Source of the DNA: an uncultured bacterium
GTDB taxonomy: Bacteria; Actinomycetota; Coriobacteriia; Coriobacteriales; Coriobacteriaceae
Assembly: GCA_905215945.1 (NCBI GenBank)
Contig: CAJMRZ010000014.1
Coordinates: 1-16,615, forward strand
DNA length: 16,615 nt
Reading direction: 5' to 3'
Shown: positions 7,060 to 14,182 of the stretch, in pieces
How the letters are laid out: each line of letters opens with the position of its first letter
How positions within the stretch are numbered: position 1 is the first letter of the stretch
Position numbers and translations under genes: made by a program
Notes under the pieces: model-generated
Told to the model about the DNA's origin: nothing
The model's input: the letters and a program-made list of their open reading frames with translations, nothing else
Database searches by the model: none

Positions 7060-7856
7060 AGCATCACGCCGATCGCAGCATGGCGCCCACAGGCGCCGTC
7101 CTCGTTACGGTAGGAATAAAAGCGGTCATTCTGACGCACAGTCGAAAGCTGGGTATCCACGATATTATCCGCGTCGACACCGACATCTACCAGCGCCTCG
7201 CAAATGGCAGCGGAAAGATCGAGCATGCGAGAGGTACTCGCATCGATGCAAGAGAACTCGGCGGCAAAGCGATCCATGAGTTCCTGGGATACCTCATATT
7301 CGTCACCCAAGATATGGGGGCCGATATAGGCGGAAACGTCGCTCGCATCGCAGCCGGCAGCATCGCAAAGCGCCTGGCACGCCTTGGCGGAAATACGTGC
7401 AATCGTACCCTTCCAACCGGAGTGCACCACGGCAAATCCGCCAGGGGCCACCAGCACCACGGGAACGCAGTCGGCAAAGCAGAGCAGCACGGGCACGTTA
7501 TGCGCCGTGCAGACGATGGCATCACAGCCCTCGGCAATCTGCTCGCGAACGTCCTCAAGGTCATCGGCGCCGTTCGAGGTCACCGCAACGATATGGTCAC
7601 CATGGACCTGATTGGGAACGAGCAGGTTGTGCTCGCACTCGGCGGCACCCATAGCCTCGAGCGCGCGACGACGATTTTCTTGAACAGCAAAGGGGTCATC
7701 GCCAACATGCGAGCCCAAGTTGAGTGAGGAGTACGCATCTTCGGAAACGCCACCGGCACGCTCGGTGAAGGCAAAGCGAACATCGGATGTCGCGCCCTCC
7801 ACCAACGTAACTCCATCATGGTCGACACGCGAAACTTTGTCCGCACGTGCTGCCAT
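7056..7856 (-). CDS. pgeF: PgeF (YfiH/YlmD-family) peptidoglycan editing factor
   Basis: PgeF-family proteins, formerly called polyphenol oxidase or laccase domain proteins, remove L-serine that MurC adds in place of L-alanine to UDP-MurNAc. The product is 266 residues. The metal site is seen as H85 (QVHGD), C130 (FADCVPVVL) and H145 (VHSGWKG). Other family features are ERAGGVSE (32-39), SLNLGSHVGDD (44-54), YIGPHILGDEYEV (177-189) and the C-terminal FYSYRNEDGACGRHAAIG. The ATG at 7856 has a strong AGGAGG 7 bases upstream; the longer frame to 7877 lacks such a site. It is the first gene after the ftsZ terminator and its stop overlaps pstS, so it seems to lead the phosphate operon. Its likely substrate source, MurC, is encoded about 4 kb upstream. 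Confidence 0.94.
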   Translation of the reverse strand: MAARADKVSRVDHDGVTLVEGATSDVRFAFTERAGGVSEDAYSSLNLGSHVGDDPFAVQENRRRALEAMGAAECEHNLLVPNQVHGDHIVAVTSNGADDLEDVREQIAEGCDAIVCTAHNVPVLLCFADCVPVVLVAPGGFAVVHSGWKGTIARISAKACQALCDAAGCDASDVSAYIGPHILGDEYEVSQELMDRFAAEFSCIDASTSRMLDLSAAICEALVDVGVDADNIVDTQLSTVRQNDRFYSYRNEDGACGRHAAIGVML

Positions 7857-7884
7857 ACTAAAGCCTCCTAATAACACAAGTACC

Positions 7885-7897
7885 GCGGCATCGCCGC
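7885..7897 (-). other. Small hairpin in the pgeF leader
   Basis: GCGGC and GCCGC flank a three-base loop, giving a 5-bp GC stem 15 bases before the AGGAGG site of pgeF. It could affect leader stability or translation. Nothing marks it as a known riboswitch, and chance is possible. Confidence 0.25.
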
Positions 7898-7908
7898 TAC
7901 AGCCCGCG

Positions 7909-7979
7909 TTTATACGGCTGTCATACTTCTCTAAAAGGATACCTGCTGCGCTGGAGGCAATCGTAAAGGGAACGTAAAG
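7909..7979 (-). promoter_or_regulatory. Putative PHO-box and promoter region of pgeF-pstSCAB-phoU
   Basis: On the minus strand CTTTACG occurs twice (7979-7973 and 7968-7962) with four bases between, an 11-base period. The classical PHO box is a pair of 7-base direct repeats separated by 4 bases, and Bacillus and Streptomyces PhoP sites also have an 11-base period. Possible -10 hexamers downstream are TATCCT (7941-7936) and TATAAA (7914-7909). Neither has a good -35 at normal spacing, as expected of an activator-dependent promoter. The repeat is seen directly; the regulator is inferred from the phosphate genes downstream. Confidence 0.45.
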
Positions 7980-8003
7980 AGATTGGAGGTTCTAGTTTAC
8001 AAA

Positions 8004-8040
8004 GTCGAAATAAAAAGGGCGCGTCCATACGGACACGCCC
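8004..8040 (-). terminator. Intrinsic terminator of ftsZ
   Basis: On the minus strand GGGCGTGTCC (8040-8031), the loop GTAT, then GGACGCGCCC (8026-8017) form a 10-bp stem with one G-U pair, followed by TTTTTA and a further TTT. The wobble pair would be an A-C mismatch in plus-strand RNA, so the signal is directional and fits termination of the ftsZ transcript 26 bases past its stop. It separates ftsZ from pgeF. Confidence 0.9.
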
Positions 8041-8066
8041 CTGTGCACAACAATGCAAAGAACGAC

Positions 8067-9221
8067 TTAGAAGCTACCGCGCTTCAGGAAGTCGGGAAGC
8101 TCGAACTGATCGTTGCCGAAGTTAGGAAGCTCGGTGCCACCGACGTTGCGGGTCGGAGCGGCCTGAGCCGGGCTGGTGGCCGGAGCGGTGCGCTGCGGCT
8201 CAGCGGAGGCAGCGGCCTTGCTCTGAGACTGCTGAGCAGCAAAGAGCTCGTCCTGACGGTTGACGTTGGAGTCGGAGAAGCCCGTAGCGATGACGGTGAT
8301 ACGCACCTGATCGCCCAGGGACTCGTCGACAACGGTACCGAAGATGATGTTGGCCTCGGGGTCGACGGCGTTGGCGACAACGTCGGCGGCGTCGCTGATT
8401 TCCTGGATGCCCAGGTCCTTGGAACCGGCGATGGAGAGCAGCACGCGCGTGGCGCCATCGATGGAGCTCTCGAGCAGCGGGCTGGAGATGGCCTGCTGGG
8501 CAGCGTCGACGGCACGGGTGTCCCCAGAAGAGGTACCGATACCCATCATGGCGGTACCGGCCTGCTTCATGATGGTCTTAACATCGGCGAAGTCCAGGTT
8601 GATGATACCGGGGACGGTGATGAGGTCGGTGATGCCCTGGGTGCCCTGGGAAAGGACGCCATCGGCAATCGCGAAGGCCTCGAGCATGGTGGTCTTCTTC
8701 TCGGCGATGTCGAGCAGCTTATCGTTAGGGATGACGATCATGGTGTCGACGCAATCGGAGAGGGTCTTAATGCCCTCCTCGGCGCTCTTCTTGCGCTTGC
8801 GGCCCTCGAAGGTGAAGGGCTTGGTCACGACGGCGACGGTCAGCGCACCGACCTCGTTCATCGCGATATCGGCAACGATGGGAGCAGCGCCGGTACCGGT
8901 GCCACCGCCCTCGCCGCAGGTGATGAACACCATATCGGCGCCAGCGAGCGCCTCGGCAATGTCGTCGCGGGACTCATCGGCAGCCTTGCGGCCAACCTCG
9001 GGGTTGGCGCCGGCGCCCAGGCCGCGGGTAAGGTCGGTGCCGATGTGCACCTTGATATCGGCATCAGAGATCGCGAGTGCCTGAGCATCGGTGTTGATGG
9101 CAACAAACTCGACGCCGCGGATGCCCTCTTCGATCATTCGATTGACCGCGTTGGTACCGCCGCCGCCGACGCCGACCACCTTAATGACGGCAAGGTAGTT
9201 GTTGATCTCTGTCTCGTGCAT
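8067..9221 (-). CDS. ftsZ: Cell division protein FtsZ
   Basis: FtsZ is the tubulin-like GTPase that polymerises into the division ring. The product is 384 residues. The nucleotide-binding N-domain has [15 protein letters not shown] (15-29) and the signature [12 protein letters not shown] (103-114). The T7 loop NLDFAD (208-213) supplies the catalytic aspartates to the neighbouring subunit. The C-domain ends near 317 and is followed by a Gln/Ala/Pro-rich linker (about 322-360) and a conserved tail peptide, [12 protein letters not shown] (373-384), the probable binding site for SepF and other partners. GEGGG in place of the more common GMGGG matches actinobacterial FtsZ. The ATG at 9221 has GGAGG 6 bases upstream; a longer frame to 9251 has no such support. 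It appears to have its own promoter region and terminator. Confidence 0.99.
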   Translation of the reverse strand: MHETEINNYLAVIKVVGVGGGGTNAVNRMIEEGIRGVEFVAINTDAQALAISDADIKVHIGTDLTRGLGAGANPEVGRKAADESRDDIAEALAGADMVFITCGEGGGTGTGAAPIVADIAMNEVGALTVAVVTKPFTFEGRKRKKSAEEGIKTLSDCVDTMIVIPNDKLLDIAEKKTTMLEAFAIADGVLSQGTQGITDLITVPGIINLDFADVKTIMKQAGTAMMGIGTSSGDTRAVDAAQQAISSPLLESSIDGATRVLLSIAGSKDLGIQEISDAADVVANAVDPEANIIFGTVVDESLGDQVRITVIATGFSDSNVNRQDELFAAQQSQSKAAASAEPQRTAPATSPAQAAPTRNVGGTELPNFGNDQFELPDFLKRGSF

Positions 9222-9420
9222 GTCGGTCCTCCGAACAAAGGTTATAGCCATAGCATGGGTCGACCCCTGCGCACATTAACCTTCAGGTTGAAAGTAAATG
9301 CAAAGGTAAACCGTATTATGTTTGCACATTATGAACGTATCAGTCAAATAATTGACCGTGAAAACCAAACAAACCAGATAAACGGCGTGGTATGGCCCCT
9401 CAACAAAGCATCAACCAGCG
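9222..9420 (-). promoter_or_regulatory. ftsQ-ftsZ intergenic region with putative ftsZ promoter and dyads
   Basis: This 199-base gap is far longer than its neighbours and holds no gene or clear terminator. A candidate promoter on the minus strand is CTGATA (9343-9338), 17 bases, then CATAAT (9320-9315). A perfect inverted repeat GTCAA-ATAA-TTGAC (9343-9356) overlaps the -35 side. ATTATG is repeated at 9315-9320 and 9328-9333. An 18-base near-palindrome centred on GGGTCGACCC lies between the promoter and the ribosome site. The promoter is a weak match, so the call rests on the gap, the AT-rich patch and the position before ftsZ. Confidence 0.45.
9253..9270. promoter_or_regulatory. 18-base near-perfect palindrome in the ftsZ leader
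   Basis: GCA-T-GGGTCGACCC-C-TGC is symmetric except for one outer pair, with a perfect 10-base core (9257-9266). It is 31 bases upstream of the ftsZ ATG. It could be an operator for a dimeric repressor or, in RNA, a weak hairpin next to the ribosome site. No known regulator site was recognised. Confidence 0.35.
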
Positions 9421-10677
9421 CTACGAGGTCGGAGCATTCCTAAATGTGTAGTTACCCGGAGAGCGCACATTGATATACGTTACGCCCTCTACCTGCGAAA
9501 GCAACTTGGTGACTACGCGTTCCTTCTTGACGATATCGTCCGAATCGCCCAGCGACACCTCAATGCCGTTATTGAGGTTTGCCGAGATGGCTTCGACCGA
9601 AGGCGTGGAAATATCCTTGACTTGTCCCAAGAACTCGCTCGAAAAACCACGCACATAATCCAAGCCAGCCTTAACGGCCTTGGAGCTCACTGCCTGGCCG
9701 GAAACCGGAGCGACATCCGCCGAGACATCAGTCAACAACACCGCGCCATAGTGCTTAGCGAGCGCCAGCGCGGCATCGATTCCGGTCAAGGTATTTGAGC
9801 CCTGCCCTGTCGTGATGACGTTGCCCTGGTCATCCACTTCGACCGACGTCGACAGTGGGGCGATCCAGGTGTCATCATCCCCGATGGCCCAGGCAAGGTC
9901 ATCGGAACTGATATAGGCAATTGCGATGACCTTGCGCTCCATCGGCGTAATGATGAGCGTATGCGGGAACTGACGCTGGACATCCACGCCCGAGACCCAC
10001 GGATTCTGCTTGAGGTCCTCGGTAATCTGGTCGGGATCGACGTTAAAAAGCGACGTTCCCTCGGGCAAATCGATCAGCTGGATAGCATCGTGCTTCGTCA
10101 CATGCTCGCTGCCTTGAATCTGAATATCAGTGGCGGTAAACAATCCAGAGTTGATCACCACGATGGCAACGACGACGAGCACGGCCAAGGCGGCCAGAAC
10201 GCCGCCCACGATTTTGCCTTTGCCTGCAACGACAGAAGCGGCGTCTGATGTTTTATTTACCATCGCCCCAAGTGAAGACAACGGGTTGACGCTTTTTTTA
10301 CCCGAAGGCTTCTTGGCGGTAGCCGGCACCGATGTCAGCGAGCGCGGTTTCGATGCGCCCAGCGTGCGACCTGGACGCGGCGCTTTAGTTCCCGTCGAGG
10401 GCTTAGGAGTTGCCATGGGACGGGCAGGTTTGGCGCCCATAACAGGCTTTGACGTCACCGAGGGACGCGAGGACTTTTTTGCGGCCGGACGATTACCGAG
10501 CTGCGAGCCGACAACCGGACGACTGGTCTGTCGAGCATGCCCGACAGACTTAGAGTGCGCGACGGTATTGCGTTGAGGTTTAGCAGGCGCGCCGGAACGC
10601 CCTCCGGCGCGGCGGAAGGTGGGTTTCGATGCTCTAGAAGCCGAGGAATTTAACTTCCGGTCTGAGCTCGATGCCAT
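9421..10677 (-). CDS. ftsQ: FtsQ/DivIB cell division protein with long basic N-terminus
   Basis: FtsQ (DivIB) is a single-pass membrane protein that connects early and late division proteins through its extracellular POTRA domain. The product is 418 residues. A cytoplasmic region of about 150 residues is rich in Lys, Arg, Pro, Ser and Ala and looks disordered. One membrane segment follows (about 156-177), then the POTRA domain (about 181-250, with IQIQGSEHVTKHDAIQLIDL and NPWVSGVDVQRQFPHTLII) and a C-terminal beta domain. It is longer than the roughly 250-320 residues usual for the family because of the N-terminus. The ATG at 10677 lies 44 bases inside the 3' end of murB in another frame; GAGGG lies 6 bases upstream. 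A start further down cannot be excluded, as the first 150 residues are poorly conserved in the family. Confidence 0.92.
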   Translation of the reverse strand: MASSSDRKLNSSASRASKPTFRRAGGRSGAPAKPQRNTVAHSKSVGHARQTSRPVVGSQLGNRPAAKKSSRPSVTSKPVMGAKPARPMATPKPSTGTKAPRPGRTLGASKPRSLTSVPATAKKPSGKKSVNPLSSLGAMVNKTSDAASVVAGKGKIVGGVLAALAVLVVVAIVVINSGLFTATDIQIQGSEHVTKHDAIQLIDLPEGTSLFNVDPDQITEDLKQNPWVSGVDVQRQFPHTLIITPMERKVIAIAYISSDDLAWAIGDDDTWIAPLSTSVEVDDQGNVITTGQGSNTLTGIDAALALAKHYGAVLLTDVSADVAPVSGQAVSSKAVKAGLDYVRGFSSEFLGQVKDISTPSVEAISANLNNGIEVSLGDSDDIVKKERVVTKLLSQVEGVTYINVRSPGNYTFRNAPTS

Positions 10678-11545
10678 ACGCCTCCCTCACCTTTCCGTGC
10701 ACATGTCTGATAACCGCGGCAACGTCATCGGCCGAGGCAGTTCCGTTATTAACGATAAAATTAGCGTGAACGGGCGAAACTTCCGCGCCGCCAATCGAAA
10801 AACCCTTTAATCCACAATCCTCGATAAGCTTGCCCACACTCGCATCGGGCGGGTTACGAAAGACCGACCCGCAGGATGCGCGACCCATGGGCTGCGTACG
10901 CTTGCGCCTCGTCAGGTACCGTTCCATGCGCTCGCGAATGTCGGCCTTGGGCGCCGGTTTAAGCTTGAGCACGCACTCGAGGATGATCTCATTGCGGGGA
11001 AGGCTACATTCGCGGTAGCCCCAAGTGATCTCGGACCCCGCATAATGCTTGATACCGGATGCCGGGTCAAACGTTACGACATCCTCAACCAGCGAGCCAA
11101 TCCACTCGGTCCGTGTGCCGGCATTCATAGATATCGCACCGCCAACCGAGCCAGGGATGCCAACGGCAAACTCAAGGCCCGAGAGGCTACGCGACAGGGC
11201 ATCGTTGACCAGGCGCGCAAACATCACGCCCGCACCGACCGTCAGCGTACAACCGTCATCGGCAACAACCGTGCGCTGAAACTCACGTCCGAGCGAAATG
11301 ACGGCGCCGCGATAACCGCCATCGGCAACCAGCAGATTGGAGCCCTTGCCGATGATGACCCACGGCACCTGCTCGCGATCGAGCACCGCCACGGCGCGGC
11401 GAAGGGCATGATAGCTATGGCACGTCACAAAGAGGTCGGCCTTGCCGCCGATACGATAGCTCGTATGACGCGCAAGGCGCTCGTCCTCGATCACATCCGT
11501 GTCGATCATGCCCGAGAGCGCCATGACGGCGTTAAACAGACCCAT
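10634..11545 (-). CDS. murB: UDP-N-acetylenolpyruvoylglucosamine reductase MurB
   Basis: MurB reduces UDP-GlcNAc-enolpyruvate to UDP-MurNAc with NADPH, using bound FAD, in the cytoplasm. The product is 303 residues, normal for the short type II form. FAD-binding motifs are HTSYRIGGKADLF (27-39), IIGKGSNLLVADGG (64-77) and GLEFAVGIPGSVGGAISMNAG (123-143). The catalytic serine is expected at S227 in SCGSVFRNP, and the C-terminal glutamate at E297 in RPEVKFLG. The ATG at 11545 is five bases past the murC stop. It has no strong ribosome site, so translation is probably coupled; in-frame ATGs a few codons downstream are no better supported. The last 44 bases overlap ftsQ. Confidence 0.97.
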   Translation of the reverse strand: MGLFNAVMALSGMIDTDVIEDERLARHTSYRIGGKADLFVTCHSYHALRRAVAVLDREQVPWVIIGKGSNLLVADGGYRGAVISLGREFQRTVVADDGCTLTVGAGVMFARLVNDALSRSLSGLEFAVGIPGSVGGAISMNAGTRTEWIGSLVEDVVTFDPASGIKHYAGSEITWGYRECSLPRNEIILECVLKLKPAPKADIRERMERYLTRRKRTQPMGRASCGSVFRNPPDASVGKLIEDCGLKGFSIGGAEVSPVHANFIVNNGTASADDVAAVIRHVHGKVREAYGIELRPEVKFLGF

Positions 11546-11550
11546 TAGAC

Positions 11551-12969
11551 TTAAGCGTCTTTCTTGGCAGTCAGATACTCAATGAACTCGGGACCGACGG
11601 TCGTAACGTCACCAGCACCCATAGTGAGCAGCAGGTCGCCCTCGCCCACCATCTGCTCGAGCTCCTGATTGAGCTCAAGACGGCTGGAGCAGTACACGAC
11701 CTCCTTGCCAGGATGCTTGGCGCGCACGGTATCGGCGAGCATCTTAGAGGTGACACCCGGAATGGGCATCTCGCCAGCCGAGAACACATCAATCAGCAGC
11801 AGTTTATCGGCATTGGCAAATGCATCGGCAAAGTCGTCGCACAGGGCCTGCAGACGCGAATAACGGTGCGGCTGGAACACGACGTCGACATGCTTGTAGC
11901 CCAGCGACGAAGCGGCAGCAAGCGTCGCCTTGATCTCGGTGGGGTGATGGCCGTAATCATCGACCACGGTGATGCCATCGATATCGCCCACGTGGGTAAA
12001 GCGACGGCGGACGCCCTCAAAGCTCGAGAGCGCCTTGGCGGCGGCGTCGATGTCAAGGCCCAGGACATGGGCGACGGTGAGCACCGCCGTGGCGTTGAGC
12101 ATGTTGTGGCGACCGGGATTGCTCTTGATCTCCACAGCGTGCTCAGTGCCGTCCTCAAAGCGAACGATAAAGTCGCTCTGGATGCCCTTGACATCCGGGT
12201 GCATGCAGACGATGTCGTTGCTCTCGGCAAAGCCGTAGGAAAGCACGTGACGGCCCGTCGACTTGGCGAGCTCGACCAGATGCGAGTCCTCACCGCAGAC
12301 GATGACGGTGCCGTCCTCGCCCACCAGGCTCATGAATTTGGCGAAAGTCGCCTCGATCTCCTCGATACCCGAGTAGTGATCGAGGTGGTCGGCCTCGACG
12401 TTGGTCACAATGACCACGTTGGGGTTCAGGAACAGGAAGGAGCTGTCGGACTCGTCGGCCTCGGCGACAAAGTAGTCGCCCGAGCCGTTCTTGCCGTTCG
12501 TGTCATAGCCCTCGACGATGCCACCGATCAAGAAGCTCGGATCCAGACCCATGCGGTCGAGCATGGTGGCGCACATCGAAGACGTGGTGGTCTTGCCATG
12601 CGTGCCGGCAACAGCGACGGTGGTGTAGCCGTGGCCCAAAGCAGAGAGCATCTTAGCACGGGGCCACACGGGAATGCCCAGCTCGCGAGCGCGCACGAGC
12701 TCAGGGTTGGACTCCGGAATAGCGGTGGAGACAACAACCACGTCGGGCTTGACCTCGTCGATCGTGGCGGCCTCATGGCCCACATGTACCTTCACACCAG
12801 CGCGGGTAAGCTGGCGGATATAACGTGACGTCTTAAGGTCGGAGCCGGTAACGGCATAACCGCGCTCGTGCAGAACGAGGGCGATGCCGCTCATGCCGGC
12901 GCCGCCGATACCGATAAAGTGGGCGCTCTTAAACTCGGGCGCGGAGGTTGCAGTCTGGGAATCAGCCAT
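11551..12969 (-). CDS. murC: UDP-N-acetylmuramate--L-alanine ligase MurC
   Basis: MurC adds L-alanine to UDP-MurNAc with ATP, the first amino-acid step of the stem peptide. The product is 472 residues, a typical length. The N-terminal UDP-binding domain has FIGIGGAGMSGIA (18-30). The ATP-binding domain has GTHGKTTT (122-129) and EADESDSSF (170-178), followed by VTNVEADHLDHY. The C-terminal ligase domain contains RRRFTHVG, VVDDYGHHPTEI and FQPHRYSR. A GTG further upstream would add nine residues. I chose the ATG at 12969, which has AAGGAG 11 bases upstream and starts closer to the family N-terminus. The gene follows murG after a 97-base gap in which I see no clear promoter or terminator. PgeF, encoded downstream, corrects this enzyme's serine errors. 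Confidence 0.98.
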   Translation of the reverse strand: MADSQTATSAPEFKSAHFIGIGGAGMSGIALVLHERGYAVTGSDLKTSRYIRQLTRAGVKVHVGHEAATIDEVKPDVVVVSTAIPESNPELVRARELGIPVWPRAKMLSALGHGYTTVAVAGTHGKTTTSSMCATMLDRMGLDPSFLIGGIVEGYDTNGKNGSGDYFVAEADESDSSFLFLNPNVVIVTNVEADHLDHYSGIEEIEATFAKFMSLVGEDGTVIVCGEDSHLVELAKSTGRHVLSYGFAESNDIVCMHPDVKGIQSDFIVRFEDGTEHAVEIKSNPGRHNMLNATAVLTVAHVLGLDIDAAAKALSSFEGVRRRFTHVGDIDGITVVDDYGHHPTEIKATLAAASSLGYKHVDVVFQPHRYSRLQALCDDFADAFANADKLLLIDVFSAGEMPIPGVTSKMLADTVRAKHPGKEVVYCSSRLELNQELEQMVGEGDLLLTMGAGDVTTVGPEFIEYLTAKKDA

Positions 12970-13066
12970 GTGCTCGTGTACTCCTTGCGTAAACACTGCC
13001 TGTAACCCGTTAACTGTACCGCACCTACCGCATCAGCGCGAGGGCGACCGACGATATCCCGTCTAA

Positions 13067-14182
13067 CTAACGCAAACCCTCTACCGCATCCGCCAGAAGA
13101 GCGGCAGCCCTATCCTGAGCCAGACCACGCGCCGCCTGACGCATGGCGTCGCGCGCCGCCGCGTCATCGACCAGGTGCAGCAGTTCATCGGCAAAGGCAG
13201 AACCGTCGATATCGGCATCGGCGCAGAGCACGCCGGCCCCGGCGTCGACCAGATACCGGGCATTGGTGGTTTGGTGGTCGGCCGTCGCATGCGGATACGG
13301 CACGAGCACCGAGGGCACGGCGAGCGCAGCGATCTCGGCCACGCTCGATGCGCCCGAACGCGAGAGCACCAAATCGGCAGCAGCCAGCATATCGCCCATG
13401 TTGTCGATGTAAGGCTGGACGCGGTAACGCTTCGCCTCCTCGGGCGTCAGCGCCAAAGCGCGCTCGGTCTCCTCAAAGCCGTCGGCACCCGTCGAATGCA
13501 ACACATAGAGGTTCTTGCGCGAAAGCAGCTCGTTTTTGAGCGAAACCACGCGCTCATTGAGGTGCTGGGCGCCAAGTGAACCGCCAAAGACGAGCAGCAG
13601 CGTAGCGTCCTCGGGAACGCCAAGTGCCTTGCGGCCGCGAGCGCGATCGCCTTCGATTACCGAGCGACGTACGGGGTTGCCGGTCATGAGCACGTGGTCA
13701 GGGTCACCTTCGCGCTCAAAGACCGAACGCGCTGCCGGCACCGAGATGCACACGCGGGCGGCGTGGGAGTTCATCATCTTGTTGGCCAGGCCCGGAACAG
13801 AGTTCTGCTCATGCAGCAGATACGGAACGCCTGCGCCCTTGCACCACCCCAGCAGCGGAACCTCGACATAGGCACCAAAACCGACGGCAGCATCGGGCTT
13901 GCCGACCTTTGAGAAATGACTGGCGAGCGCACGTTTGGCCTTGTTGACACGCCACAGCGAGGTCAGCGCCGTCCAAGGACGGGAGCGGTCGAAGCCCGTG
14001 ACCGTAATGGGCACAAAATCAAACCCAGCCTCGGGGACCAGACGACCCTCGAGCTTGCGCGACTGGCCCACGAACACAACGTGGTGGCCACGGTCACGCA
14101 GTTCTTCGGCCAAGGCGAGCGCGGGGTTGATGTGTCCTGCCGTGCCGCCGGCTGCAATAGCAACGGTCATTTTATCGGTCAT
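13067..14182 (-). CDS. murG: MurG, lipid II-forming N-acetylglucosaminyltransferase
   Basis: MurG transfers GlcNAc from UDP-GlcNAc to lipid I on the inner membrane face, making lipid II. The product is 371 residues, a GT28 glycosyltransferase of GT-B fold. The N-domain glycine loop is GGTAGHINPALA (12-23), followed by FGAYVEVP and HEQNSVPGLANK. The linker contains TGNPVR, and the C-domain has GGSLGAQHLNE and the UDP-GlcNAc pocket RSGASSVAEIAAL with PYPHATADHQTTNA. The ATG at 14182 has AAGGG 6 bases upstream, whereas a GTG six codons earlier has none. The start overlaps the end of ftsW by 11 bases, so the flippase-related polymerase gene and the lipid II synthase gene are translationally linked. 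Confidence 0.98.
   Translation of the reverse strand: MTDKMTVAIAAGGTAGHINPALALAEELRDRGHHVVFVGQSRKLEGRLVPEAGFDFVPITVTGFDRSRPWTALTSLWRVNKAKRALASHFSKVGKPDAAVGFGAYVEVPLLGWCKGAGVPYLLHEQNSVPGLANKMMNSHAARVCISVPAARSVFEREGDPDHVLMTGNPVRRSVIEGDRARGRKALGVPEDATLLLVFGGSLGAQHLNERVVSLKNELLSRKNLYVLHSTGADGFEETERALALTPEEAKRYRVQPYIDNMGDMLAAADLVLSRSGASSVAEIAALAVPSVLVPYPHATADHQTTNARYLVDAGAGVLCADADIDGSAFADELLHLVDDAAARDAMRQAARGLAQDRAAALLADAVEGLR

Noticed and set aside
7857..8003. Riboswitch in the pgeF leader
   Set aside because: Only one small 5-bp hairpin is visible, with no recognisable aptamer or alternative terminator structure.
7983..9443. Plus-strand open frame of 486 codons opposite ftsZ
   Set aside because: Its Gly/Asp/Val-rich sequence mirrors ftsZ codons, it crosses the ftsZ terminator, and it has no family motif.
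12970..13066. Promoter or terminator in the murG-murC gap
   Set aside because: I found no convincing hexamer pair and no stem followed by a T-run; the gap is best left as an unexplained spacer within the operon.
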